Positions 6,305 through 15,309 of a stretch of DNA of 39,388 bases are shown here, piece after piece. The DNA is from Acidobacteriota bacterium. GTDB taxonomy: Bacteria; Acidobacteriota; Terriglobia; Terriglobales; Acidobacteriaceae. The translations under genes were made by a program, and so were the position numbers. Every line of letters begins with the position of its first letter. Within the stretch, counting starts at the first letter, position 1. Location of the stretch: the NCBI GenBank assembly GCA_028876395.1, contig JAGWRX010000158.1:1-39388 (forward strand), read 5' to 3'. The notes under the pieces were generated by a model that saw nothing but the letters and a program-made list of their open reading frames with translations, made no database searches and was not told the origin of the DNA.

Positions 6305-9229
6305 ATGATGAACCGTAATCTCACGGCAGGGTTGTTATTCGGTGTTGCCTGGCTGGCCTCGCACCCATGGGTCCGTGCCGAACAGGCAGCCCAGCAGCCC
6401 TCCTCGAACACACAGGCGGCTGCGGACGAAATGCCGCTATATCTTGTCGTTCGTGACAAGCACGACAAGCCGGTCCTCGATCTCAAATCCGAGGATCTCA
6501 ACATCACCGACGACGGCTCCCCCGTCCGCCTCTGGGACCTGCAGCTCTCCGACCACCAGAAGCAGGCCGCCAATCTCGTCACCTTCGTCTTCGATCCTGT
6601 CCCTGCGCAAGAAGGTCACCTCTCAAAGAATGCCGCGAGGGTCAGCAATGCGCATGAAGCAGCCTTGAAGATTCTCTCCCTGCTCTCTGAAAGCGGATTC
6701 AAGTTTTCCGTCTTCAACGTCGATACGCGGCTCCACCTTCAGCAGACATTCACCTCGGATCTCAGCGCCGTAGAAAAGGCCATCGACTCGGCCACCGGAC
6801 CTCTCACAAGCCGCGACAAGAAAGAAGTCTCCGCCGCAGAAAAGGCCATCATCTCCGTTGCCCTCAGCGGAGTGGATGCCTCCGGCAAGCGGGTCAATGC
6901 GCGCGACCGCCTCCTCGCGCGGTCCGTCTACTCGGCGCTCCGCAACTCCACCCAGATCGCGCAGGATCGCCACATTTCGCCCTCTCTCCCGTCCATCCTG
7001 GCCCTCGTCCAGTCGCAGCAGGATCTCACGGGACGAAAAACCATCGTCTACCTCAGCTCCATGCAGCAGTCGCAGATCAACGATGCCGCCAAACAGGCGA
7101 TCGACTCCATCATCGGCTCGGCCAATCAAGCGGGCATCGGCATTGATGTCATCGACTGCAATTCGCTCGGTCCCCATGGATCGCGGATCAAGGTGATGGA
7201 CCCGAACACTCAAGGCGCCCTTGTCGCCCTGAACACGAAAGCTTTACCAGGAGGTTCGATCTCTATCGCACCAGACCAAAGCACTCTGGAGGTCATGGAA
7301 GACGCGCCCGTTACTGCCGACCTCAAGCACCTCGCCGTGGCAACGGGCGGCACCTATCTCAACGGCGACGGCCAGCGCAAATCCCTCCAGCAGCTGATCG
7401 GCGACATGACTTCCTACTACGAGGCATCCTTCATCCCGAAGATGAATGGATACGATGGCAAGTTCCATCCGCTCGTCGTCAACTCCGTCCGCCCCAGCCT
7501 CAGGATCCGCACCCAGACCGGTTATCTCGCCCTGCCTCCGCCCACAGAAGACGGGAGCCGTCCGCAGCCATTCGAGCTGCCTCTGCTGCAGCTGCTCAGG
7601 CAATCGCCGTTGCCTTCGGCGCTGCCCTTCCACGCGGCGATCCTCAATATGGGAGATCGCGCCGAGGGCAGGATGAGCGAACTGGCCATCGAGGTGCCCG
7701 TCAAGAATCTCGATGTGCAGAAGGACACGAATACGCCCACTTCCGTTGCGCACCTGTCGATGATCGCTTATATCAGTGACCAGACCGGCGGAGTCGCAGC
7801 GCACTTCAGCACGAACACTCCACGGCGTCTCTCGCTCAATCGCGCGGATGAGAAAGACGCGGGGGTGATCGAACTGCAGCGTCACTTCGTGCTGCCTCCG
7901 GGACAATACACCCTGAAAGTCCTGGTACAGGACGATACCAGCGGCAAGGCAGGAGCGCAGACCATTCCCTTCACGATTTCCGGGGAGGCCGTCACGCCTT
8001 CGCTCAGCAACATCGTGCTGGTCCGGCGCACAGATCCGGCACGCGCCGCCGAGGACCAAAGTGACCCGCTAAGCCAGGGCAAGGTCAGAGTCACGCCCAA
8101 TCTCTCCGGCGCCCTGTCCTCCGGTGAGTCCAAGATCTCCATCTTCTTTTCTGGGCACGCGGACCCGCACGCCGCCCAGCCGGCCAGGCTCCAGATATCC
8201 ATCATCCGCGATGGGAAAGTCCTCGGCGGCGCTCCGGCCATCACGCGAGAGGTCAGCGGAGAAGAATACTTCTCCTTGCTCACCAACTTCTCAATCGGCA
8301 GCCCACAGGACGGCACCTATCAGGTGGAGGCCCTGCTGACCCAGGGCGGAAAGACCGCGGAATCCAACACCTTCTTCGCCCTCTCCGATGTAGGATCGGA
8401 AGACCCGGACCCGTCGACCAGCTCAGTGAATCTGGAGACCGTCTCCCGGCCGGCCGGTCCGCTTGCCATCACTGTCTCGAACAACTCTGTCCAGCGTCCC
8501 CCCGACGACGAAGTCAAAGCGCTCATCGCCGATGCCACACGCTACGCAGCGGATTATTGGGATTCCCTGCCAAACTTTACCTGTGAGAACCAGACAGAAC
8601 GGTTTGTAAGTTCAAACGGCGAAGGGAAATGGGAACACGCGGATACTCTCATCGGTCGACTCACCTACTTCGATCGTCAAGAGGACTGGCAATTTCTCGA
8701 CACCAAGAAAAACCACCGCAATAGCCATGACGGCTCGTCCTTTACCGAGAAGGGCATCTCATCGGCGGGAATCTTCGGCGGCGTGATTCGAGGCCTGTTC
8801 CGGCCCGCGTCCAAGGCGGAGATTGTCTGGACTGCAACCGATGTTCTGGGCAATGGAACCGTGGAGGTCTTCAAATATCGGATCGCCCAGGAAAACTCCA
8901 GCCTCAATCTCCGTGTCGGCCCCACGGAGGTGGTCACCGTCGGCTACCACGGCCTTGTCTACATTGACAGCACGACCCACGGAGTCCGCCGCATCACCGA
9001 AATCGCGGATAGTGTGCCCAGGAAGTTCCCCATCCACGAAGCGTTTGTCAGCGCGGACTACGACTACGTCTCCATCGGCGACCGGAACTACCTGCTGCCG
9101 ATCGGGGCCCAGGTCATCTTGCGAAGAGGCAGCCATCGCCTGGATCTGAGCCAGATCCAGTTCCGCAGCTTCCACCGTTTCGGCTCGACCTCAAAAATCC
9201 TGTCCTTTACGCCCGACACAAAGGAGTGA
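6305..9229 (+). CDS. Large VWFA-related acidobacterial protein (974 aa)
   Basis: A signal peptide (LTAGLLFGVAWLASHPWVRA) is followed by the family entry strand (MPLYLVVRDKHDKPVLDL) and a von Willebrand A-like domain up to about residue 310: NLVTFVFDPVPA, ALKILSLL, TGRKTIVYLSS, GIGIDVIDCN. The middle part is Ig-like or beta-rich. The C-terminal third (from about residue 735) holds a second recognisable acidobacterial block, RYAADYWDSLPNFTCENQTE, seen in many uncharacterised secreted proteins of this phylum. The predicted location is outside the cytoplasm; the function is unknown. ATG 6305 is immediately followed by a second ATG at 6308, with GAGGCGGAAG just upstream. The next gene is also a VWFA protein, 295 bases on. 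Confidence 0.87.
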   Translation: MMNRNLTAGLLFGVAWLASHPWVRAEQAAQQPSSNTQAAADEMPLYLVVRDKHDKPVLDLKSEDLNITDDGSPVRLWDLQLSDHQKQAANLVTFVFDPVPAQEGHLSKNAARVSNAHEAALKILSLLSESGFKFSVFNVDTRLHLQQTFTSDLSAVEKAIDSATGPLTSRDKKEVSAAEKAIISVALSGVDASGKRVNARDRLLARSVYSALRNSTQIAQDRHISPSLPSILALVQSQQDLTGRKTIVYLSSMQQSQINDAAKQAIDSIIGSANQAGIGIDVIDCNSLGPHGSRIKVMDPNTQGALVALNTKALPGGSISIAPDQSTLEVMEDAPVTADLKHLAVATGGTYLNGDGQRKSLQQLIGDMTSYYEASFIPKMNGYDGKFHPLVVNSVRPSLRIRTQTGYLALPPPTEDGSRPQPFELPLLQLLRQSPLPSALPFHAAILNMGDRAEGRMSELAIEVPVKNLDVQKDTNTPTSVAHLSMIAYISDQTGGVAAHFSTNTPRRLSLNRADEKDAGVIELQRHFVLPPGQYTLKVLVQDDTSGKAGAQTIPFTISGEAVTPSLSNIVLVRRTDPARAAEDQSDPLSQGKVRVTPNLSGALSSGESKISIFFSGHADPHAAQPARLQISIIRDGKVLGGAPAITREVSGEEYFSLLTNFSIGSPQDGTYQVEALLTQGGKTAESNTFFALSDVGSEDPDPSTSSVNLETVSRPAGPLAITVSNNSVQRPPDDEVKALIADATRYAADYWDSLPNFTCENQTERFVSSNGEGKWEHADTLIGRLTYFDRQEDWQFLDTKKNHRNSHDGSSFTEKGISSAGIFGGVIRGLFRPASKAEIVWTATDVLGNGTVEVFKYRIAQENSSLNLRVGPTEVVTVGYHGLVYIDSTTHGVRRITEIADSVPRKFPIHEAFVSADYDYVSIGDRNYLLPIGAQVILRRGSHRLDLSQIQFRSFHRFGSTSKILSFTPDTKE

Positions 9230-9524
9230 CTCGGTCGCTGCACGCGCTCCTTGCGCTGAAGGCAGCGCTCGCCAGGCAACCTGCCCATAGACCCGCACCC
9301 CTGCATCCAGCGCGCTCAGTTCCCTGGGGTATCGATTGCTGCCATATCACCCATGCCTGGGAATGAGGGACTTACGGCGCGCGGAGTCTGCGCTCTTTTT
9401 AAGGCGCGGATTGCGCGTCGAATTGGGCAGGGCGGGGTTTGAATGAACAGGGGCGCGGATGGGAGCAGGCTGCGCGAATTTTCCTTTTCTTAGGCTCAAG
9501 CATAGATTTGGGGTGAGGTTCAGG

Positions 9525-11141
9525 ATGCGATTTCTGCGGGCGCTGCTGTGCACGGCCACTCTGCTGGCTGTTTTTCCGGCTCGGATCATGATGGCGCAGG
9601 GGCAGCAGGCGCCATCGGATGTGCCGACGTTCCGGGTGACGTCAACGCTGGTGTTTCTCGATGTCACCGTGCTGGACAAGAAAGGGCATCCGGTGGTGAG
9701 CGGGCTCACCAAGGACGACTTCACGATTACGGAAGACAAGAAGCCGCAGAAGATCTTTTCGTTTGAAGCGCCGGAAACGCACGTGATGGGCGCTCAGGCG
9801 GGGGACGACAATCCGGACGGCAAGGCTCCGGTGACGATCTTCGTGCTGGATCTGTTGAATTCGAACTTTCAGGATTTTGCGTACATCCGCTATGAGGTGA
9901 AGCAGTTTCTGATGGCGCAGCCGGCGCAACTGGCTGCTCCGGCGGAGCTGATGGTGGTGGGCAACGAGTCATTGGAACTGCTGCAGGGCTATACGCGGAA
10001 CAGAGCGGATCTGCTGTATGCGCTGAATCATCTGCCGGCTGCGCTGCCGATCAAGGAGATGAACGGGATGTTCTTCTGGGACAGGTTTGCGCAGTCGCTG
10101 GATGCGCTGCAGCAGATCGCCCTGCAGAACAAGGGCGTGCCGGGGCGGAAGAATGTGGTGTGGGTTGGCCACGGCGGGCCCAACGTCATGCTCGACGAGG
10201 CGGAGCTGGGGTATCCGGCGGTGCGCGACCTGAAGCAGTATGTGCATGCCACCACGAACATGCTGGTAGATGCGCGCATCAGCCTGTTTGTGATTTACCC
10301 CGGACTCCATGTTGCCAGCGGAAGCGTATCGGTCGGCGCGATGGAAGCGGATGCCGACCTGGGCGACGACGATCCGTTCTCTGGCGACATCAACTTTGGC
10401 GTTTTTGTGAATGCGACCGGGGGGAAGCTGTTCTTTCGCCGCAACGATGTGGACATGGAGATGGCGCGCTCAGAACGGATGGGTTCGGAGTACTACACGC
10501 TGACCTACATGCCACAGGATGTGCCGAGCGACGGCAAGTTCCGGCGGATTCGGGTGACGCTGCGCAACCGGAATCTGCGTGTGGTGACGAAGGCGGGGTA
10601 TTTTGCGCCGGACGGGAAGAACCGGGTCGATCCGCGGCAGAAGACCCTGATGAACATCGCCGAGGCTGCGTCGTCGACCATTCCCTTCAACGCGCTGGAT
10701 TTGACGGTGGCGGACGTGGTGCGCCACCCGGACACGCGCAGCGCGGCGTTTACGGTGAAGTTGAAAGGGAAGCACCTGGGCTGGACCGATGCAGGCGGAG
10801 GCAGGAGTTCCACGAACCTGGTTGTGGCGGCGGTGAGCCGGAGCGGGGACGGGAGCATTGTTGCTTCCAGGCTGGAACACGTGTCTGTTTCGTCTGGTCT
10901 GCAGGACCGAGCGCAACGGGCAGAAGCAGAGGCGTCGTTGCCGCTTACGATTCGCGTGCCACGCAAAACGAAAACGGTGCGGGTGGTGATTGAAACGGAA
11001 GAGGGCGGGCGGATAGGCGCGGCCGACCTGGACCGGAAGACGATTGACGCAGCGCCCGCGGCGCCGACTCCTCAGCCGAAACTGGCTCGCCATCGCCCGG
11101 AGTATGTGCGGCCTGCGCCCGCACCGCCTGCGACCCAGTAA
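9525..11141 (+). CDS. VWFA-related acidobacterial protein (538 aa)
   Basis: A signal peptide (LRALLCTATLLAVFPARIMMA) precedes TFRVTSTLVFLDVTVLDKKG, VVSGLTKDDFTITEDKKPQ and a von Willebrand A domain: VTIFVLDLLNSNFQDFAYIR, helix VKQFLM, LMVVGNESLELL, GRKNVVWVGHGGP. This is the canonical layout of the acidobacterial VWFA-related family; function is unknown and surface location is likely. A Pro/Ala-rich tail ends the protein. ATG 9525 is preferred because GAGG lies six bases upstream; a frame open from 9459 has no such site. It is followed 84 bases later by lpxB on the same strand. Confidence 0.88.
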   Translation: MRFLRALLCTATLLAVFPARIMMAQGQQAPSDVPTFRVTSTLVFLDVTVLDKKGHPVVSGLTKDDFTITEDKKPQKIFSFEAPETHVMGAQAGDDNPDGKAPVTIFVLDLLNSNFQDFAYIRYEVKQFLMAQPAQLAAPAELMVVGNESLELLQGYTRNRADLLYALNHLPAALPIKEMNGMFFWDRFAQSLDALQQIALQNKGVPGRKNVVWVGHGGPNVMLDEAELGYPAVRDLKQYVHATTNMLVDARISLFVIYPGLHVASGSVSVGAMEADADLGDDDPFSGDINFGVFVNATGGKLFFRRNDVDMEMARSERMGSEYYTLTYMPQDVPSDGKFRRIRVTLRNRNLRVVTKAGYFAPDGKNRVDPRQKTLMNIAEAASSTIPFNALDLTVADVVRHPDTRSAAFTVKLKGKHLGWTDAGGGRSSTNLVVAAVSRSGDGSIVASRLEHVSVSSGLQDRAQRAEAEASLPLTIRVPRKTKTVRVVIETEEGGRIGAADLDRKTIDAAPAAPTPQPKLARHRPEYVRPAPAPPATQ

Positions 11142-11225
11142 GGGGTGAGCCTGAGCGGCCAGCGGTCCTGCGTGAAGTCGAAACCCGCTATGATGGTTCC
11201 GAGCGCGGGATGAGGCGGCGCGTGC

Positions 11226-12470
11226 ATGTCGAACACCACGAGCATCTTTATCTCGGCGGGCGAGGCCAGCGGCGAGCACTATGGTGCGCTGCTGATTGAG
11301 GCACTGAAGCGAAGGTTGACCGCCGCGGGGCAGACGGCTGCCTTTTTCGGCATGGGCGGGCCGCGCATGGTGGCCGCGGGGCTCCAGTGCGTGGTGCGCG
11401 CCGAGGACATGGCGGTGATGGGCATTACCGAGGTCGTGCGCCACCTGCCGCGCATCTATCGCGAGTTCCGCAAGCTGAAGCGGACGGTTCGCGAGCGCCG
11501 GCCCGCCGTGGCCGTGCTGATCGATTTTCCTGACATTCACTTCAGGCTGGCCGAGGAGTTTCACCGCCAGGGCGTGCCCGTTATCTATTTTGTGAGCCCG
11601 CAACTGTGGGCGTGGAAGAAGCACCGCATCAAACTGGTGCAGAAGTTTGTGGACGAGATGCTGGTGATCTTTCCTTTCGAGGAACAGTTTTACCGCGAGC
11701 ACGGGGTTCGGGCCGAATTTGTGGGGCATCCGCTGGCGGAGCTGCCGCTGCCCACGATCAGCCGGGAGCAATTTGCGCGGGAGAACAGCCTGAACCCCGA
11801 CCGGACCTGGATCGGGCTGCTGCCTGGCAGCCGGATCAAGGAGATTCGCGACAATCTGCCGGAGATGCTTGCCGCGGCCCGCATCCTGACGCTGCGGGGA
11901 CTGACGCCGACGGACCCGCACGGGGAATTTGAGTTTATTGTGCCACTGGCGCCCACGCTGGATGCAGCCCAGCGCGGCATGGTGCTGAGCATGGTGAAGG
12001 AGCTTGGCGCGGGGTGCAGTATCCGGCTGGCCGACGATGCGCGCGCGACGCTGCACCACGCGCGGGCGTCGGTGGTGGCCAGCGGCACGGCCACGGTGGA
12101 GGCGGCGCTTATCGGCAATCCCTTCGTGGTGGTTTACCGGGTTTCTCCCCTGACCTATGCCATTGCGAAACGGGTGGTGACAGTGCCCCACGTGGCCATG
12201 GCCAACCTGATTGCCGGCGGCAGGGTGGTTCCCGAACTGATACAAAACGACTTCGAAGCGGCGAATATCGTCCAACAGATTGAGCTTCTGCTACCGGATG
12301 GGCCGCCGCGGCAGTCCATGATGAAGGAGCTGAAGCGGATACGCGGCCTGCTCAGTACCCGCCCGGAAAGCGATGGGGGGACCTACGGCGGAGCGATCGA
12401 CCGGGCAGCGGCCATCACGCTGGAGCGGATTGGCGCGGCTTCCCCGGTCGCAGAATCCGTGCAATCCTGA
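11226..12470 (+). CDS. lpxB: Lipid-A-disaccharide synthase LpxB
   Basis: A peripheral inner-membrane glycosyltransferase (GT19) that joins lipid X and UDP-2,3-diacylglucosamine to form the lipid A disaccharide. The 414 residues show the family's blocks: ISAGEASGEHYGALL at the N-terminus, VLIDFPDIHFRLA, YFVSPQLWAWKKHRI, FPFEEQFYREHGV, FVGHPL, LLPGSRIKEIRDNLPEML and SGTATVEAALIGNPFVVVYR. Length is slightly longer than the usual 380-390. None of the usual lpxD/fabZ/lpxA neighbours is present. It lies 84 bases after a VWFA gene and 36 bases before the M1-like gene, so co-transcription is possible. It shows that this organism makes lipid A. Confidence 0.96.
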   Translation: MSNTTSIFISAGEASGEHYGALLIEALKRRLTAAGQTAAFFGMGGPRMVAAGLQCVVRAEDMAVMGITEVVRHLPRIYREFRKLKRTVRERRPAVAVLIDFPDIHFRLAEEFHRQGVPVIYFVSPQLWAWKKHRIKLVQKFVDEMLVIFPFEEQFYREHGVRAEFVGHPLAELPLPTISREQFARENSLNPDRTWIGLLPGSRIKEIRDNLPEMLAAARILTLRGLTPTDPHGEFEFIVPLAPTLDAAQRGMVLSMVKELGAGCSIRLADDARATLHHARASVVASGTATVEAALIGNPFVVVYRVSPLTYAIAKRVVTVPHVAMANLIAGGRVVPELIQNDFEAANIVQQIELLLPDGPPRQSMMKELKRIRGLLSTRPESDGGTYGGAIDRAAAITLERIGAASPVAESVQS

Positions 12471-12506
12471 ATTGGGCAGGCTTGAACTGGGCCGGAGTTG
12501 GAGCGG

Positions 12507-14573
12507 ATGAATGGCCGCCGTATGAATGGCTGCGATGCGATGATGACTGCGATGGGTTCCAGAATGCGATTGACGATGATTGAATCCGGACGGCGGAGTT
12601 TGCGCATGGCGCTCGGCGCGCTGGCTTTGGGAGCGCTGATGACCGCGCCCCTGCACGGGCAGGCGCCGGAGCGCACCGGCCTGAACATCTCCGGCTATGT
12701 GATTGACGCGGAGCTGGACACGGGGACGCACCACCTGACGGCCAAGACGCAGGTGAGCTTTACCGCCCCGGCCAATGCGCAGCAGGTGAGCTTCGGCTTC
12801 CACCCGGCGCTGAAGGTGACCAACATAGCCGATGAAACCGGCAAGGTGCTGACCGGCGAGCGGCTGGCGGACGGGACCATTCGCGTGACCCCGGCGACGC
12901 CGTTTGTCCCGGCACAGGTTGTGCGCTGGACCTTCCAATATGAGGGCGTCATCACGGGGACGGAGGACGGTCCGGTGGAGGGGCTGAAGCTGGCCGCAAT
13001 TCAGGAGCCCATTACGTACCTGTTCTATGCGGCGCGGTGGTTTCCCACGACGGGCTACATGACCGACCGCTTTACGGCGGAGATGCACATTCGCGTGCCG
13101 CAGGGGATGCGGGTCTTTGCCAGCGGGGCACAGGGGGCGTCGCATGCGGTGACGCTGGCCGACGGGAAGCCAGGGGACCAGTTCGACTTCAACTGGACCA
13201 AGCCGGGATTTCCGGGAACGGTGATCGCGGGGCGCTATCTGGGGCCCTTTACGGCCGGGCCGGGCAACGTGAACGTCTATCTGACGGTGAGCCATCAGGC
13301 TGCGGGCAATCAGCTGGCCCAGACGGCGGCGAAGGAGTACGACTTCTTCACGGAAAGCTTCGGGATGCCGGAGAGCAGCCACCTGAACGTGGTGGAGCTG
13401 CCGGATGACACGCTGCCGATTGCCTGGGCTCCGGAGCTGGCGGCAATGATGGGTTCGCGCGTGAGCGACAAGTCGGGTGTGCGGCTGCTGGCCAATACGA
13501 TTGCCCACCAGTGGTGGGGTTCTGAAGTAAGCCCACGCACGCTGAACGATGCCTGGATCACGAACGGCATGGCCCGCTATGGGGAACTGATGTACCTGGA
13601 AGAGGATAGCGGGAAAAATGCCCTGCGCGCCGCGATTGCGGACGTCTCCGCCGGAGCGCTGGCGTATGACACGATCCCCTTGTCGAGCGCCGGACGCCTG
13701 AATCCCTTTTCGCCGGAGTTCCAGTCTATGACGCTGGAAAAGGGCGCGATGATCTTCCACATGCTGCGCGGGGAAATCGGCGACAAGGCATTTCTGGCCA
13801 CGCTCAAGGGCGCGTTGAGCCAGTACACCGACGCCTCCATCCGCACCGGCGACTTTGAGAAGGTGGCCGAGGCGCAAAGCCAGCAGCAGCTGACGCCGTT
13901 CTTTGCCCAATGGGTGGATGGGACGGGAGCGCCGACGTTCAACAACAAATACACCGTCTACCGGCTGGGCAATAACAAGGGCTTCCGCACTATCGGCGAC
14001 ATTACCCAGGATCTCGACCTGTTCCGGATGCCGGTGGAGGTGAGCGTGGAGACCGAGGGCAAGACGGAAGACCAGAAGATCGACGTGGTTGGCACTGATT
14101 CGCAGTACGTGATTGACACGTTCGGGCGGCCGAGAAGGATCAGCATCGACCCGGGCGACTGGGTGCTGAAGTCCACGCCCGACCTGCAGGTGCGCATCGC
14201 GATCCTGAAAGGCCAGCAACTTGTGGCGCAGGGCGACCTGGTCGGTGCACTGGCCGCTTACCAGAAGGCGCTGACCGCCAATCCGCAAAGCTCGCTGGCC
14301 AGCTACCGCATCGGCGAGGTGCTGTTTACGCAGCGCAACTACCAGGCGAGCGTGAACGCCTATCGCGATGCGCTGCGGGGCGACGGCGAACCGGCCTGGA
14401 CCGAGGTCTGGAGCCACATCCAGATTGGCAAGATCTTTGACATCACCGGCCAGCGCGACCGGGCCGTGAATGAATACCGCCTTGCGGTGCAGACCAACGA
14501 CAATACCCAGGGTGCCGTCAACGAGGCGCGGATGTACCTGCAAAAGCCCTACACGCGGCCGGATACGAACTGA
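12507..14573 (+). CDS. M1 aminopeptidase-like protein without zinc ligands, C-terminal TPR
   Basis: A 688-residue secreted protein: signal peptide (LRMALGALALGALMTAPLHG), an M1-type N-terminal beta domain, a thermolysin-like domain and tetratricopeptide-like repeats from about residue 565. The catalytic region is clearly M1-like (AHQWWGSEVSPRTLNDAW), but the HExxH motif reads N330-T-I-A-H334. The Glu 19 residues after the second His is Asn353 (WITNGMA). The usual GAMEN is replaced by WAPELAAMMG. Two of three zinc ligands and the catalytic Glu are therefore missing, so it is probably not a peptidase. ATG 12507 was preferred over TTG 12498; other in-frame ATGs lie downstream. It follows lpxB by 36 bases. 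Confidence 0.85.
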   Translation: MNGRRMNGCDAMMTAMGSRMRLTMIESGRRSLRMALGALALGALMTAPLHGQAPERTGLNISGYVIDAELDTGTHHLTAKTQVSFTAPANAQQVSFGFHPALKVTNIADETGKVLTGERLADGTIRVTPATPFVPAQVVRWTFQYEGVITGTEDGPVEGLKLAAIQEPITYLFYAARWFPTTGYMTDRFTAEMHIRVPQGMRVFASGAQGASHAVTLADGKPGDQFDFNWTKPGFPGTVIAGRYLGPFTAGPGNVNVYLTVSHQAAGNQLAQTAAKEYDFFTESFGMPESSHLNVVELPDDTLPIAWAPELAAMMGSRVSDKSGVRLLANTIAHQWWGSEVSPRTLNDAWITNGMARYGELMYLEEDSGKNALRAAIADVSAGALAYDTIPLSSAGRLNPFSPEFQSMTLEKGAMIFHMLRGEIGDKAFLATLKGALSQYTDASIRTGDFEKVAEAQSQQQLTPFFAQWVDGTGAPTFNNKYTVYRLGNNKGFRTIGDITQDLDLFRMPVEVSVETEGKTEDQKIDVVGTDSQYVIDTFGRPRRISIDPGDWVLKSTPDLQVRIAILKGQQLVAQGDLVGALAAYQKALTANPQSSLASYRIGEVLFTQRNYQASVNAYRDALRGDGEPAWTEVWSHIQIGKIFDITGQRDRAVNEYRLAVQTNDNTQGAVNEARMYLQKPYTRPDTN

Positions 14574-14656
14574 TTCCCGCCGAGGCAAAACGAACGGCCA
14601 GCCCGAGGGCTACGGCATTTTCAGAGAATGTGTAGCTTCAAGGAGTTCATGGCAAG

Positions 14657-14684
14657 GCCGGCGCTTCCTGCTGGTCGCGCCGGC
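14657..14684. terminator. Hairpin after the M1-like gene, possible terminator
   Basis: GCCGGCGC (14657-14664) pairs perfectly with GCGCCGGC (14677-14684) around a 12-base loop. It lies between the convergent M1-like and RlpA-like genes. No T-run follows, so termination is likely from position but not proven. Confidence 0.45.
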
Positions 14685-14757
14685 TGGGCTGAACGGCTTC
14701 GAAATGGAGCATCTCTGAGAATGCATTCGCCGCCGTAGTCTCCACATGATGTGGGAT

Positions 14758-15309
14758 TTACTGATCGGAGCTGGAACGGCCCAGGGCGAGGACCTCGAGC
14801 TTGACCGGGGCGAGGCCGGCCTTGGTCATGTGCAGCTTTTTGGCGGCGCCGTAGGAAAGGTCGATGATGCGCCCCGGCTCAAGATCGCCGCGGTCGGTGA
14901 TGCGAACCACGACCGAGCGATGGTTAACTGCGTCTGTTACCCGCACCCGGGTGCCAAAGGGCAGGGTTGGATGGCAGGCGGTCATGGCGTACATGTCAAA
15001 CCTCTCGCCGCTTGCCGTGGGGCGCCCATTGAAGACGCCGCCATACCAGGACGCGATGCCGTGCAGCATGTTGTCTGTTGTCTTGTCCTCAGCGCGGGCT
15101 GGCCCAGCCAGCGCCGGCGTCGGGTTTGTGGCCGCGGTAGCAGACGGCGCGGTCGCCGAAGGCGCGGACAGAATCGCATTTGCCTGGACGGTCTTGGCCG
15201 GAAGCGTAATGACCATGCCCGCCAGCGCGACACAGGATGCAGCCACCAGCAGCCAGAACTGCAGGGGATCTTTCCGGTTCACGTTGCTTGCGTTTCGTCT
15301 TATAACCAT
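14758..15309 (-). CDS. rlpA: RlpA-like septal lytic transglycosylase (double-psi beta-barrel)
   Basis: A 183-residue exported protein with a membrane-spanning or signal segment at residues 18-38, an Ala/Pro/Thr-rich linker to about 75 and a double-psi beta-barrel. The barrel carries HGIASWYGGVFNGRPTASGE, TACHPTLPFGTRVRV and VVVRITDRGDLEPGRIIDLS. His113 and Asp139 are 26 residues apart, the same spacing as the catalytic His and Asp of Pseudomonas RlpA, which cleaves denuded peptidoglycan strands. There is no C-terminal SPOR domain and no lipobox is obvious. No good ribosome binding site precedes the ATG; a promoter placed so that the mRNA would begin at the ATG does (see 15316). Confidence 0.88.
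   Translation of the reverse strand: MVIRRNASNVNRKDPLQFWLLVAASCVALAGMVITLPAKTVQANAILSAPSATAPSATAATNPTPALAGPARAEDKTTDNMLHGIASWYGGVFNGRPTASGERFDMYAMTACHPTLPFGTRVRVTDAVNHRSVVVRITDRGDLEPGRIIDLSYGAAKKLHMTKAGLAPVKLEVLALGRSSSDQ

Noticed and set aside
12507..14573. Active M1 aminopeptidase
   Set aside because: The overall fold fits, but two zinc ligands and the catalytic Glu are replaced, so an active-enzyme call is not justified.
12291..14588. Very long minus-strand open frame opposite the M1-like gene
   Set aside because: It is Arg/His/Gln-rich with no recognisable domain and mirrors a G/C-rich gene on the other strand, so it is an antisense shadow. The same applies to the long frames opposite DAHP synthase, lpxB, the mannosidase and CRTAC1 A.
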